The notes beneath the pieces were generated by a model. It was not told the origin of the DNA. It was given only the letters and a program-made list of their open reading frames with translations, and searched no databases. This document shows, piece after piece, positions 17,781 through 27,668 of a stretch of 44,176 bases of DNA. The stretch is from Bacteroidetes bacterium RIFCSPLOWO2_12_FULL_35_15 (GTDB taxonomy: Bacteria > Bacteroidota > Bacteroidia > 2-12-FULL-35-15): NCBI GenBank assembly GCA_001769385.1, contig MEPB01000110.1, forward strand, positions 1 to 44,176. Direction: 5' to 3'. The position numbers were made by a program, and so were the translations under genes. Numbering within the stretch: the first letter of the stretch is position 1; each line of letters opens with the position of its first letter.

Positions 17781-18491
17781 ATGCGAACAACATATACTTT
17801 AGCTAAGTGCAAAAACTGCAACACCCATTTACATTCTCTTTTCGAGACTCTTGATCCAAAAGAAACCAGCTTGCTAAACGAACATAAATCCTGTTCATTT
17901 TATAAAAAAAATCAAATTATTTTTAGTCAAAATAGTCAGGCACATGTTCTTTATATTATTTGTTCCGGAAAAGTAAAACTGTATCAATTATCGGAGAACG
18001 GAAGAGAACAAATTGTGCGTATGGCAAATGCGGGTGATATTCTTGGATATCGTGCACTCTTAAGTAACGATCGTTACACCTCTTCAGCCGAAACAATTGA
18101 AGAAGCAAATATTTGTGTTATTCCAAAAGAATTCTTTTTTAATCTGATGGCAAAAAACCCATCCATTACTGCCCATTTAATGAGGATCTTATCGGACGAT
18201 CTTAAAAAAGCAGAACATAAAATAACGGATCTTGCACAAAAGCCTGTAAGAGAACGTATGGCCGAAGCGATATTATTTATCAAGGAAACGTATGGTTATG
18301 AAAAGGATAACGCGACTATAAATGTTGTATTGACTCGTGAAGAGCTGGCCAATATTGTTGGAACGGCTACCGAAACAGCGATACGTTTATTATCCGAATT
18401 AAGACAGGAACACTTGATCGATTTTATCGGTAAAAAAATAAAAATCCTGAATCACGCGAGGTTAACTGAGTTGGCGAATGTGAATGATTAA
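17781..18491 (+). CDS. Crp/Fnr-family transcriptional regulator
   Basis: A 236-residue regulator. A cyclic nucleotide-binding-like beta barrel spans about residues 25-140 (KNQIIFSQ, SGKVKLYQL, GDILGYRALL). A long dimer helix follows, then a C-terminal winged helix-turn-helix (TREELANIVGTATETAIRLLSEL, about 178-200) that binds DNA. The N-terminus carries Cys10 and Cys13 as CKNC, plus Cys38 and Cys61. An iron-sulfur or redox-sensing role as in FNR is possible, but the spacing is not that of E. coli FNR. The barrel lacks an obvious cAMP signature. It faces away from the PKS and may control it and itself through the palindrome at 17676-17689. A bidirectional terminator lies downstream at 18761-18792. 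Confidence 0.88.
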   Translation: MRTTYTLAKCKNCNTHLHSLFETLDPKETSLLNEHKSCSFYKKNQIIFSQNSQAHVLYIICSGKVKLYQLSENGREQIVRMANAGDILGYRALLSNDRYTSSAETIEEANICVIPKEFFFNLMAKNPSITAHLMRILSDDLKKAEHKITDLAQKPVRERMAEAILFIKETYGYEKDNATINVVLTREELANIVGTATETAIRLLSELRQEHLIDFIGKKIKILNHARLTELANVND

Positions 18492-18515
18492 TTTTTTTGA
18501 TTAGTAACTTCTACC

Positions 18516-18634
18516 TCAAACCACAAACTTCTTATTGCCTTTTTGTTGGCTGTTTATAGCACTTGCATTTATAAAATAAACGCCATTCTCTAATCACTTA
18601 TGTCCATACTTGTTGTTTTGTTTAATTCGCAACG
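18516..18634 (-). pseudogene. Remnant of a T9SS type A sorting domain
   Basis: On the minus strand, codons at 18593-18634 read ELNKTTSMDISD in one frame. After a one-base loss, codons at 18519-18593 continue LENGVYFINAS...KKFVV and stop at 18516-18518. The pattern LxNGVYF...KKFVV is the hallmark end of T9SS type A C-terminal domains. So this is the last 38 or so codons of a secreted protein, with one frameshift. Upstream homology stops exactly where the dispersed half-repeat at 18635-18658 begins, suggesting that rearrangement there removed the rest of the gene. Confidence 0.6.
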
Positions 18635-18658
18635 GTCATTTCGAGCGGAGTCGAGAAA
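18635..18658. repeat. Half-site of the TCATTTCGAGCGG repeat
   Basis: A single copy of the arm that forms a perfect inverted repeat at 1961-2015, with GAG for GTG near the centre (GAGCGGAGTCGAGAA). It abuts the T9SS remnant. Confidence 0.65.
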
Positions 18659-18760
18659 GTGTGCAGGGCTAAATATTGAACTATAATATATTTAGAATTG
18701 CTATAAACAACAGTATCAGATAAACCCTAGCATGCAATTTTTGTGAACAGCCCTAAAACA

Positions 18761-18792
18761 AAAACATCCCGCATTTCTGCGGGATGTTTTTT
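18761..18792. terminator. Bidirectional terminator between crp/fnr and nrdJ
   Basis: A perfect 12-bp stem, AAAACATCCCGC / GCGGGATGTTTT (18761-18772, 18779-18790), carries A-rich and T-rich flanks. It can therefore end transcription from both converging genes. Confidence 0.88.
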
Positions 18793-18816
18793 GTTTTTAA
18801 CCATTAGCAATACGTT

Positions 18817-21408
18817 TTATCCGCATTTGGAATGTCCGCAACTTTTGCATTTTAAACATCCTTCTTCATAGATCAACCCATCGGTATCACCACAACTTGA
18901 ACATGTTTTATCTTTTGCAACTGTTCCATCCGGGATGAACTTCTTAAGTGCTCTTTCCACACCATGTTTCCAGGTATTGATACTGTCGCTGTATAAATTC
19001 AAATTCTCCACCAAGTCCACAACCTTTGGAATTGGCATTCCATGGCGCAATACACCTGAAATCAATTTTGCATAGTTCCAATATTCTTTATTAAATGAAC
19101 GTGACAGACCTTCAATGGTCACACGGTATCCTTCTTTGTCAAGATATTGGAAATCGTAACGTTTGGTATCTTCCGTACTGGCACTTTTCAATATCCAACC
19201 TGATTTTACCCATGATGGAATCACAAATGAATCTTCATACTTACCGGTGAATATCTCGTATGGTTTACCATTGATAGAACCCACAAAAGCGATCCATTTT
19301 TCATCATGATTCATGAAACGAACAATTTCTGCTTCCAGACGTTCCGGACGGATAGGTGCAATTGTTTCAACGATCTCATCATTTTTCTTTTCTTCTTTCT
19401 TTTTGTCTGTTGACACCAACACACCACTACGAGAACCATCACGGTAAACGGTAATACCTTTCAATCCTTGTTTCCAGGCTTCGAAATAAATTTCTCCAAC
19501 TGTATCTTCTGATACATCAGCAGCTAAATTTATTGTTGAACTGATGGAATGTGTAGTATATTTCTGAACAATGGCTTGTAATTTTATACGTTTCACCCAG
19601 TCAATTTCAGGAGCAGTGGAACCTTTGTATGGGCTCTTGCTGATATCCGTTTCACCGGTAGCTTCCATCCATTGTTTTAATTTATGGTGATATACCACAA
19701 ACTCCTGCCATGAATCGCCCATTGGATCTCTGAAATCAACACGGTTGTTTGTATCCAACGGATTTACTTTTCTTCTGCGTTTGTAGGAAAGCATAAATAC
19801 AGGCTCAATACCTGATGATGATTGTGCCAGCATACTCAATGTTCCTGTAGGTGCAACAGTACTCAAGGATATATTTCTTCTGCCATGTTTCATCATACGG
19901 TTGTATGACTCCGGAAATTCTTTTTGGAACATTTGAATAAACTCAGATGTGTTTTCAATTTTCGAATTGAAGTCTTCAAATTTTCCACGTTCAATAGCCA
20001 TATCAATAGAGCTATCAAATTCCGCTTCACATTTTGTTTTCATGATCTTATCCACTTCAAGCAATGCTTCTTCTGAATCGAATCCAAAACTTAAAGCAGC
20101 CATCGTATCAGCTAATGCAGTAAAACCAAGACCTGTTCTTCTTCCTTTTTTTCCTGCATTGTAAAGCAGTTTCCAAGTATCTACCTCTACTTCTTTTACA
20201 TAATCAGGCTCCGGATCAGCGTTTATTTTTGCTAAAATGCGATCGATATGTTCTAATTCCAGATCAACCAAGTCATCCATTAATCGTTGTGATTCATAGG
20301 TTGTTTCATAGAATTTTTTGTAATCAAATTTTGCTTTTGTTGTAAATGGATTTTCAACAAAATTATACAGGTTAAGCGCAATTAATCGGCAGCTATCTCC
20401 GCCTTGCATAGCGATTTCGGAACAAGGATTTGTTGAAACGTTTCTGAATCCTGGATATACCGATGATGTAGAATAATAATGCTGACGATCCCAGAAAATC
20501 AATCCCGGCTCAGCAGTGTTGTGTGCACACTTAATAATGGTTTTCCACAAATCGCGAGCTTTCACAGTTTTTGAAAACTTCGGAGTTGGAGAATCGATTG
20601 GGAAACGCAATGTGTAATCCTTATCCTCAGCAACAGCATTCATAAATTCGTCAGATAAACGCACAGAGATATTTGCTCCTGTTACTTTTGACAGATCTTG
20701 TTTGATGCTGATAAATTGTTCCACATCAGGATGAGCAATATCAATAGTGATCATCAAGGCACCACGTCTTCCATTTTGCGCAACTTCACGGGTAGTATTG
20801 GAAAAACGCTCCATAAAAGAAACAGCTCCTGTTGTTGAACCGGCAGCATTTGATACCATCATACCGGAAGGACGCAACGTAGATATATCTGCACCAACAC
20901 CGCAACGTCTTTTAAACAATTGTGCCATTTGTTGATCGGTATAAAATATACCTCCGTATGAATCATAAATTTCAGGTAATACAATACAATTAGATAAAGA
21001 TGCGATCACATGAGGATTACCTAATGATGACATTACACTTCCCTGAGGAATAACATGCTTGAACTTTTGAAAATAGGCAAGTATTTTTTCTTCATCTAAA
21101 TGACTACGTTTTTGGCCATATTTTGAAAGGTTTTTTAAACTTCCATTTAAATGAGCTTTTTCTTTGTGCTCGTTTTCTTTGCGTGCAAATTCTTTTGCCA
21201 TACGCAAATGCATATCATCCGGAGTCAGTTCAACTAATTTGCCTTCTTTATTTTTCATGGCATATTTGTTTATCCATGTGGAAGCTGCTAGCTCATCTCC
21301 ATCAAAATAGGCTACACTTTTTTCAAACACTTCTTCATATGAATATGTTTGGCCGATCAATTTTTTTTCGATTTTTTCAGTTTTTTCAGTAGTTTTCAAT
21401 GACAACAT
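18817..21408 (-). CDS. nrdJ: Vitamin B12-dependent (class II) ribonucleotide reductase
   Basis: This 863-residue enzyme reduces ribonucleotides to deoxyribonucleotides using adenosylcobalamin as radical generator. The active-site loop NPCSE lies at 327-331. Cys329 is the expected thiyl-radical residue, with Cys141 (SNCIVLP) and Cys340 (DSCRL) as the redox pair; the spacing equals that of the Thermotoga maritima enzyme. The loop PTGTLSMLAQSSSGIEP (520-536) and YRDGSRSG (655-662) are typical of the family. A TSCPD-type domain covers about 690-795. The C-terminus is cysteine-rich (CSSCG...CLKCKSCGHSKCG, six Cys from 836 to 862), used for thioredoxin-linked re-reduction or zinc binding. It is single-gene, ended by the terminator at 18761-18792. 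The adenosyltransferase at 28449-28997 would make its cofactor. It works with or without oxygen. Confidence 0.96.
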   Translation of the reverse strand: MLSLKTTEKTEKIEKKLIGQTYSYEEVFEKSVAYFDGDELAASTWINKYAMKNKEGKLVELTPDDMHLRMAKEFARKENEHKEKAHLNGSLKNLSKYGQKRSHLDEEKILAYFQKFKHVIPQGSVMSSLGNPHVIASLSNCIVLPEIYDSYGGIFYTDQQMAQLFKRRCGVGADISTLRPSGMMVSNAAGSTTGAVSFMERFSNTTREVAQNGRRGALMITIDIAHPDVEQFISIKQDLSKVTGANISVRLSDEFMNAVAEDKDYTLRFPIDSPTPKFSKTVKARDLWKTIIKCAHNTAEPGLIFWDRQHYYSTSSVYPGFRNVSTNPCSEIAMQGGDSCRLIALNLYNFVENPFTTKAKFDYKKFYETTYESQRLMDDLVDLELEHIDRILAKINADPEPDYVKEVEVDTWKLLYNAGKKGRRTGLGFTALADTMAALSFGFDSEEALLEVDKIMKTKCEAEFDSSIDMAIERGKFEDFNSKIENTSEFIQMFQKEFPESYNRMMKHGRRNISLSTVAPTGTLSMLAQSSSGIEPVFMLSYKRRRKVNPLDTNNRVDFRDPMGDSWQEFVVYHHKLKQWMEATGETDISKSPYKGSTAPEIDWVKRIKLQAIVQKYTTHSISSTINLAADVSEDTVGEIYFEAWKQGLKGITVYRDGSRSGVLVSTDKKKEEKKNDEIVETIAPIRPERLEAEIVRFMNHDEKWIAFVGSINGKPYEIFTGKYEDSFVIPSWVKSGWILKSASTEDTKRYDFQYLDKEGYRVTIEGLSRSFNKEYWNYAKLISGVLRHGMPIPKVVDLVENLNLYSDSINTWKHGVERALKKFIPDGTVAKDKTCSSCGDTDGLIYEEGCLKCKSCGHSKCG

Positions 21409-21637
21409 CTTATTTTTGGGTTTATATTATTTTGTTTCCTTTTATCCGTAGAAATCGGACGCAAGATAAAAAGAGATAAATTAATTTTCGATTTGTAGTT
21501 TTTAACATTCGATTTCAGTTATCAACAGTCACACTTTTTGTCATGCATAATTATGCCTTTTGTCATGCAAAATATTTTAATTGTCTATGGAATCATAAAT
21601 TAATTTACTTATATTAACGCGTGAAAAATCCTTTTTC

Positions 21638-22414
21638 TTGAAAACAAAACTATTTAATTCAATTATCTTTGGTCCTATAACCAGCCGCAGGCTTGGATTG
21701 TCGCTTGGCATTAATTTATTACCCACCGATTCGAAGCTGTGTAATTTCGATTGCATTTATTGCGAATGTGGCTGGACCGACCTGAAATCAGCACCTAAAG
21801 TAGAATTTCATAAAAGAGCAGATGTAAAAAACCAATTAGAAACTATTTTAAAACAGCTTCAGTCAGAAGAAAAAAAATTAAATTCCATCACGTTTGCAGG
21901 CAATGGAGAGCCAACCCTTCATCCTGATTTTAATTTAATAATTGATGATGTAATTAAATTGCGTGATCATTATTTCCCTTTATGCAAAATTTCGGTACTA
22001 TCAAACAGCTTGATGTTAAACAATAGTAAGGTTACTGAAGCATTAAAAAAAGTGGACAATCGGATTTTAAAATTAGATGCCGGCACCGAAGAAACATTTC
22101 AACTCATCAATCAACCATTAAATAAACGAACACTCAAATGGGTTGTAGAGCAATTAATAAAATTTAATGGTGACCTTACCATTCAAACTTTATTTTTAAA
22201 AGGAAAATACAAGAATCACACCATTGATAATACAACAGATTTTGAAATAGAATCCTGGCTTTCTAATTTAAAAAAAATAAAACCGAAATTAGTGATGCTC
22301 TATTCTCTTGACAGGGCAACACCTGCAAAAGACTTACAAAAAATTGATGCAGCAACTTTAAATAGTATTGCAAAAAAGGTGGAAGCAATCGGAATAGAAG
22401 CAATAGTAAGTTAA
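21638..22414 (+). CDS. Radical SAM superfamily protein
   Basis: A 258-residue radical SAM protein. CNFDCIYCECG places the CxxxCxxC cluster ligands at Cys35, Cys39 and Cys42, binding a 4Fe-4S cluster that cleaves S-adenosylmethionine. ITFAGNGEPTLHPDF (about 84-98) is the conserved GGE-like/GEPT strand. The family resembles COG0731-type proteins, but the reaction is not predictable. The start is TTG at 21638-21640. An upstream GTG at 21621 is out of frame and hits a stop at once, and no in-frame ATG precedes the conserved IIFGPITSRRLG, so TTG is the best start. It is divergent from nrdJ and ends at a shared bidirectional terminator. It is not obviously an RNR activase, because class II enzymes need none. 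Confidence 0.88.
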   Translation: MKTKLFNSIIFGPITSRRLGLSLGINLLPTDSKLCNFDCIYCECGWTDLKSAPKVEFHKRADVKNQLETILKQLQSEEKKLNSITFAGNGEPTLHPDFNLIIDDVIKLRDHYFPLCKISVLSNSLMLNNSKVTEALKKVDNRILKLDAGTEETFQLINQPLNKRTLKWVVEQLIKFNGDLTIQTLFLKGKYKNHTIDNTTDFEIESWLSNLKKIKPKLVMLYSLDRATPAKDLQKIDAATLNSIAKKVEAIGIEAIVS

Positions 22415-22424
22415 AAATTAGTAT

Positions 22425-22461
22425 AAAAAAGAAGGAAGCATTTTTTGCTTCCTTCTTTTTT
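22425..22461. terminator. Bidirectional terminator between the radical SAM and surface-protein genes
   Basis: A 16-bp perfect stem (22425-22440 with 22446-22461) includes GAAGGAAGCA/TGCTTCCTTC and A/T tracts on both sides. It serves both converging genes. Confidence 0.88.
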
Positions 22462-22480
22462 TATATAATACAATTTAAAT

Positions 22481-25400
22481 TTACCTTACTAAAGTAACAT
22501 GTCCTATATAATAATGTTTGCTTCCTTTGAAATCTTTGAAATATACTTTCCAAACATAAGCATCCTGTTTTAGCATGGTACCGGAGTTATTCATTTTACC
22601 ATTCCAGCCTTCAAAAATATCCGATGATTTATAAACACGTTCTCCCCAACGATCAAAGATTAAAATTTCGAAATTCTTATAATCCACTCCATCCGCCTGC
22701 ACCATAAATAAGTCATTCAGCCCATTTGCATCAGGTGTAAATGCATTCGGTGAATAAAAAGTTACAATTGGATCTATCACAACTGTTCCATCAGCTGTAT
22801 CAATACAACCATAAATATTTGAAACAATTAATTGAATATCATAGGTACCTGTATCAGGAAAAACAAAAGATGGATTAGAACCTGTTGCCGATCCTGTCGA
22901 TCCTAATAATCCGAAAGCCCAGTTCCATGTATTTATTTGACCGGTAGAATAATCAATAAAATGAACTTCAGGGTTTGTAATAGATGTTGGTTGAGGTGTT
23001 GCAATAAATGCGGCCACAGGTTGAGAATGAATAAGGATAGAATTAGTGTTTGTGATAGTTGAAATACATCCGGGAGGAATAGTATAAGTAAGGGAAACAT
23101 CGTAACTGCCTGCGGCCATGTATGTATTGGAAACATTCTGTTGAGTTGAACTATTGCCATCGCCAAATGTCCAGGCTAAATTTCCACCGGCAGGACTAAC
23201 AGTACTTATAAACGAAATGGTTGTTGGTTCACATCCTTGAGTGGTGTCTGTTGTGTATGAAATAATCGGATTTGCAATCACATCAATTACATCGGTATCA
23301 ATTGAACCACACAAACCGGGTAGCGTATAGGTAATTGTATGGCTTCCTCCCCCTGCAACAGCAGGATCAAAAACACCTGTTGCAGCATCTGTAATTCCAG
23401 CCCCTGACCATGTTCCTCCAGGACTAACAGCTGTAAGTGTTACAGAAGGATATGAAGTACAGAAAGGACCTACATGCGTGATGGTTGAATTAAGCTGTGA
23501 AACAACCACTATTGTCATTGTATCAACAGCAGAACAAGGTGTAGTAATGGTATAAGTTATGATATGACTTCCGACACCGGCAGTTGCCGGATCAAATGTG
23601 CCTGTTGTTGCATTTGTAATTCCTGTACCTGTCCAGGTTCCTCCCGTTGTGGCAGCACTTAAGGTAATTGCAGCAGCGGTTGAACATTGCTGAGCAGCCT
23701 GAGTAATTGTTGCATCGGGCTGAGGAGTAACAATGATATTGATTGTATCGGCTGCTGTACCACAGTTTCCGTTGATCGTAAAATATATTTCATGCGTTGG
23801 ACCTGCCCCGGCAATTGCGGGATTAAAAACCCCTAAGTTAGTATTTGTTATTCCCGGACCCGACCATGTTCCGCTTCCAACAGGAACAGAAACCTGCAAG
23901 GTATCCAGAGGACCATTAACACAATACGGGCCGGCAGGTGTAACAGTTAAGGTACTAATATTAACAACATTTACCTGAACCGAATCAGTTGTTGAGCATC
24001 CACCGGCAATATCAGTTACTGTAACAGTAAATGTTGTTGTAGCGGTAGGTTGAGCGGTTGTATTTTGAATACTTGCATTTGCAATATTTCCACTGGCAGG
24101 AGCCCACTGATAACTATAGCTGGATGGATTTGCTGCAACAGCACATGTTGTGAAACGGGTGTTAGGACGTTCGAACTGTGATATGAATGTATCAGGTGAT
24201 GGAAGACCGCATCCTGAATTAGGATCTTCATAATCATTGATAACTGAAGCAAATGCTGTAGTTGTTTTGTTTAATACATCAGTACTTGTGTAGGCAGTGT
24301 TACTATAACACATTTCCACTATCAGGTTGGATATTCCATCCCATTCATAAGGTGTTGCAAAATTAAAAACATTCCAACCAACTGCTGTATTTGTAGCTAT
24401 AGGACCATATACAACAGTGCTAACATTTTGAAACGAGGTATTTGGAAGAGAAGATAAATTGGTACAACCCATTTTTATATTAAATCCATTGTAAGGGGCA
24501 GAACTGTTTTTTTGAGATACATCAAAAGCAAGTGAGGTTATTTTTCCGCCAACAAAACCAAGGGCATTAAGTTCAGCAGAAGTATAAAGAATTTGAATTC
24601 TTCCATTGTCCCAAAATCCTGTAAAGGGCGTTGGATATTGATTTGTTGTTAATGTTCCCGTTCCTAAAGTAACAGGAACAGAAGAGGCGCAGCCTCCTGT
24701 TGCACTCAAGCCGCATGTAGCCGGAACACCATTCCCAAAACTGAGTGCCAAGGTGGCTGTTTGACCTGAACAAAATGTAGTATCTGCAAAAGCAATAATA
24801 GAAGGAGTGACAGCAGGGATCACTGAAATTGTAAGACTATCCTTTTTTACACAACCGGACGTATTAGTTATGGTTACTGTATAGGTATAAGTGCCGGGCG
24901 AAGTAATACTTGCCACCGGATTTGCAATTGACGTATTGTTTAAATAGGTTGCAGGCACCCATTGGTAGGTATATCCGGCACCTGCAGGAGAAAGATTTAT
25001 GATCCCTAATTGAATTGGTTGCAGCAAACAGGAAGCAGTGGCACTTTGAGTAATATTATACGTAAAATCCGGAACCACATTAACAATTACTGTATCTGTT
25101 AACAAACAGCCATTACCACCATTACATGTCAACAGATAGGTAGTGGTACTTGTTGGAGATGCAATCGGGGTTTGACAAGGGTTACATGAAAAATTTGTCC
25201 CCACTACCAGTGGCGGACCACTGATAACAGACCAGTTAAAAACAGTTCCCGGACCGACAGCATTGAGTGTTACTCCTTGGGTTCCACATTTTATTTGATC
25301 CGGTCCTGCATTGGTTGCTGATAATACATCGATCAGATAATTTACCGTTTGCTGACCTGTTACCGGACACGCATTATCAGAAATTGTAAGTGCGAAGGTG

Positions 25401-26494
25401 GTATTTAAGCCAGATGACCCAGGAGGCGCTGTCCAACCAACAGTAATTTGGATTGGATTGGTTCCGGAGCTTGTAATTGTTGAACCCACTAAAACCTGAG
25501 CAATATTTGTAGTATAGGATAAAATATTTGCAGCATCGGGATCGGTAAAACTCATTTGAAATGAAAAAGGAATATTTTCACATATCTGTAGCGAGTTAGG
25601 TCCTGTAGTTGCTGCGCCAATCCCAACAAGATTACTAATTCCACCTGAATTACACGGGATCACCTGGTTTGTACAATTTACTACAACCATCTGAATATCC
25701 CTGATTACAGTTCCGATCACAATTCCGTTAATGTCTTTTTCTGTCACCATAAAAGACACCACAAAATTTCCAATCGCTGTAGGAGTGAATGAAATTAAGC
25801 CCGTAAGAGCATCAATTGTAATTCCTGGCATTGGAGCAGAGCCGGAATAACCACCAGCATAAGTTACAGGAGTTGTAGAATTACCATCCATTGCATCAAC
25901 TAAAGAATAGGACAGTGTGTTTCCATCTAATTCAACTACCCCCGGACTATAACATACCGGCTGGTTAACACACATATATGGTAAAGGTTGAGAAGTAAAA
26001 TAAGGTGAATTATTAGTTGGTGCAACAACATTATTAAGTGTTGCATAAAAGGTATAACTCGGTTGAGTTGTTACATTTATGGAAGTATTTCTGCAGCAGG
26101 ATGTATGTTCAAAGGTCCATAGGCTGCATGCTCCAGGCAAGGTAACAATTGCAGAATAAACATTTTTTTTATTTCCCGGCAAAGTACCACCTGCTGTGCA
26201 AGATGTTTGGCTTAAAGAAGAAGGACATATTTGAGAAATTTCCAATGCTGAATCCAGAGCCACGGTAAAAGAAAGATTTGTTAAACCACACGTATTAGTG
26301 GCAGAAACCGTTAAACTTGTTCCGGGATCAAAAGCCGAGCAGTCCCAGTAATTAACCAATACCACTTTGTATTGGTTCCCACCTAAAGAAGTGTAGGTTA
26401 TTTCCCCTCCGGAAACATGCGATGCAGCGGCAAATTTTGGCAAACTACTAAAGAGGATCACTAACCCAATTATTGCTGTAATTTTTTTGATCAT
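22481..26494 (-). CDS. Large PKD-repeat surface protein with T9SS type B (gliding-type) sorting domain
   Basis: A 1,337-residue secreted protein. A signal peptide ends near residue 25, followed by SHVSGGEITY, a start often seen in large Bacteroidota surface proteins. Many beta-sandwich Ig/PKD-like domains follow. At about 845-1070 three tandem repeats of 75-80 residues share GTWSGxGIT...GxFxPAxAG. Two PKD domains (about 1075-1245) carry WTFGDGN and WNWAFG. The last 90 residues (NAFTPDANGLNDLF...FDRWGERVYKS...YYIGHVTLVR) are the gliding motility-associated, type B C-terminal domain that routes cargo through the type IX secretion system. A jelly-roll-like insert (about 605-790) interrupts the repeats. 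The likely role is adhesin or cell-surface filament; no enzyme motif is visible. It converges on the radical SAM gene. Confidence 0.9.
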   Translation of the reverse strand: MIKKITAIIGLVILFSSLPKFAAASHVSGGEITYTSLGGNQYKVVLVNYWDCSAFDPGTSLTVSATNTCGLTNLSFTVALDSALEISQICPSSLSQTSCTAGGTLPGNKKNVYSAIVTLPGACSLWTFEHTSCCRNTSINVTTQPSYTFYATLNNVVAPTNNSPYFTSQPLPYMCVNQPVCYSPGVVELDGNTLSYSLVDAMDGNSTTPVTYAGGYSGSAPMPGITIDALTGLISFTPTAIGNFVVSFMVTEKDINGIVIGTVIRDIQMVVVNCTNQVIPCNSGGISNLVGIGAATTGPNSLQICENIPFSFQMSFTDPDAANILSYTTNIAQVLVGSTITSSGTNPIQITVGWTAPPGSSGLNTTFALTISDNACPVTGQQTVNYLIDVLSATNAGPDQIKCGTQGVTLNAVGPGTVFNWSVISGPPLVVGTNFSCNPCQTPIASPTSTTTYLLTCNGGNGCLLTDTVIVNVVPDFTYNITQSATASCLLQPIQLGIINLSPAGAGYTYQWVPATYLNNTSIANPVASITSPGTYTYTVTITNTSGCVKKDSLTISVIPAVTPSIIAFADTTFCSGQTATLALSFGNGVPATCGLSATGGCASSVPVTLGTGTLTTNQYPTPFTGFWDNGRIQILYTSAELNALGFVGGKITSLAFDVSQKNSSAPYNGFNIKMGCTNLSSLPNTSFQNVSTVVYGPIATNTAVGWNVFNFATPYEWDGISNLIVEMCYSNTAYTSTDVLNKTTTAFASVINDYEDPNSGCGLPSPDTFISQFERPNTRFTTCAVAANPSSYSYQWAPASGNIANASIQNTTAQPTATTTFTVTVTDIAGGCSTTDSVQVNVVNISTLTVTPAGPYCVNGPLDTLQVSVPVGSGTWSGPGITNTNLGVFNPAIAGAGPTHEIYFTINGNCGTAADTINIIVTPQPDATITQAAQQCSTAAAITLSAATTGGTWTGTGITNATTGTFDPATAGVGSHIITYTITTPCSAVDTMTIVVVSQLNSTITHVGPFCTSYPSVTLTAVSPGGTWSGAGITDAATGVFDPAVAGGGSHTITYTLPGLCGSIDTDVIDVIANPIISYTTDTTQGCEPTTISFISTVSPAGGNLAWTFGDGNSSTQQNVSNTYMAAGSYDVSLTYTIPPGCISTITNTNSILIHSQPVAAFIATPQPTSITNPEVHFIDYSTGQINTWNWAFGLLGSTGSATGSNPSFVFPDTGTYDIQLIVSNIYGCIDTADGTVVIDPIVTFYSPNAFTPDANGLNDLFMVQADGVDYKNFEILIFDRWGERVYKSSDIFEGWNGKMNNSGTMLKQDAYVWKVYFKDFKGSKHYYIGHVTLVR

Positions 26495-26752
26495 GATCAG
26501 TTTTTGAGTTTGTATTTTATTTCTAAATGTTTGTAAATATATTTTTTACTAATCAAATTTAATTCTACAAAAATTATTATAAGCAACTAAATTACAAAAA
26601 AATTAGTAATTGATAAGGATTTTTCGGTTTTGAAGTACAAAATGAACCCAATTTCTATCTCTTATCAGAGATCAGATGACAAAACTTTGAAATTAGTTGC
26701 ATCTTAAAATACAAAAAATCAAAGGAGTGTTATTTAGTTTTAAATTTACCAT

Positions 26753-27538
26753 GTGAAAACTATTTTGTTGGTATATCATTATCTTAACTACCTGTTCAAG
26801 TCAACTAATGAACATGGGGTACATTCTCCTTTTATTTTCGATCTGTTGACCAATGTGATCTATACCCGATCGGATTTTTATGTTTATCAAAAAATTGAAG
26901 AGTTAAGAGAAAAATTATTAGACTCCGACCAACAAATAAAAGTGAAGGATCTGGGTGCAGGCTCTCAGTTTCAAAAAAACAATCTTAAAAAAATAAAAAA
27001 CATTGCAAAAAATGCCGCAAAGAACCCAAAATATGCCCAATTATTATTTCGGCTCGTAAATCATTTTCAACCTTCTTTGGTTTTAGAATTAGGCACCTCC
27101 TTAGGTATCAGTACTGCTTATTTAGCTTCTGCAAATTCGAAAACAAAAATCATTAGTATAGAAGGCTGCCCTGAAACTGCAAAAATTGCATCTCAGAATT
27201 TTGAAAAATTAGAATTAAAAAATATTGAACAAATTGCGGGTAATTTTGATGATGTTTTACCAATAATTATAAGTAAACAGGATAAAATTGATTTTGTTTT
27301 GTTTGATGGGAATCATCGCAAAAAAGCCACTTTAGATTATTTTCTGATATGTTTAGAAAAAGCAACTGAAAATAGCGTTTTTGTATTTGATGATATTAAC
27401 TGGTCGGATGAAATGAGAGAAGCCTGGCAAGAAATTAAAAACAATAATCAGGTCACTGTGACGATAGATCTTTTTTTTATGGGAATTGTATTTTTTAGAA
27501 AAGAACAGGCTAAACAACATTTTATTATTAAATTTTAA
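26753..27538 (+). CDS. Class I SAM-dependent methyltransferase
   Basis: A 261-residue predicted methyltransferase. LVLELGTSLGISTAYLA (about 119-135) is motif I for S-adenosylmethionine binding. IISIEGCPETAKIA is the acidic post-I strand, and IDFVLFDGNHRKKAT and FVFDDINWSDEM match the O-methyltransferase-like (Methyltransf_24) group. An N-terminal extension of about 110 residues (NEHGVHSPFIFDLLTNVIY) is typical of a Bacteroidota family of unknown substrate. The start is GTG 26753-26755; the overlapping ATG at 26751 reads straight into TGA. It heads a rightward group with the ABC ATPase (130 bp on) and the adenosyltransferase. Substrate not known. Confidence 0.85.
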   Translation: MKTILLVYHYLNYLFKSTNEHGVHSPFIFDLLTNVIYTRSDFYVYQKIEELREKLLDSDQQIKVKDLGAGSQFQKNNLKKIKNIAKNAAKNPKYAQLLFRLVNHFQPSLVLELGTSLGISTAYLASANSKTKIISIEGCPETAKIASQNFEKLELKNIEQIAGNFDDVLPIIISKQDKIDFVLFDGNHRKKATLDYFLICLEKATENSVFVFDDINWSDEMREAWQEIKNNNQVTVTIDLFFMGIVFFRKEQAKQHFIIKF

Positions 27539-27668
27539 TCTGCGAATTGCGAATTTTTCCGAATTTATGAATCCGGAGTGTTTGCAAATTTAATTTGTAA
27601 ATTTGTGAGATATAGTAAATTTCAAGATTCGTAAATCCATTTTTTTATTAGTAATTCCTAGATTAATC

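Larger units (their letters stand above)
18492..18816. other. Intergenic region with gene remnant, repeat half-site and terminator
   Basis: This stretch contains a decayed T9SS sorting-domain tail (18516-18634, minus), the TCATTTCGAGCGG half-repeat (18635-18658) and a bidirectional terminator (18761-18792). No intact gene is seen. Confidence 0.6.

Noticed and set aside
22933-24773. Short frames opposite or out of frame with the large surface protein
   Set aside because: They follow its tandem repeats and have no own features.
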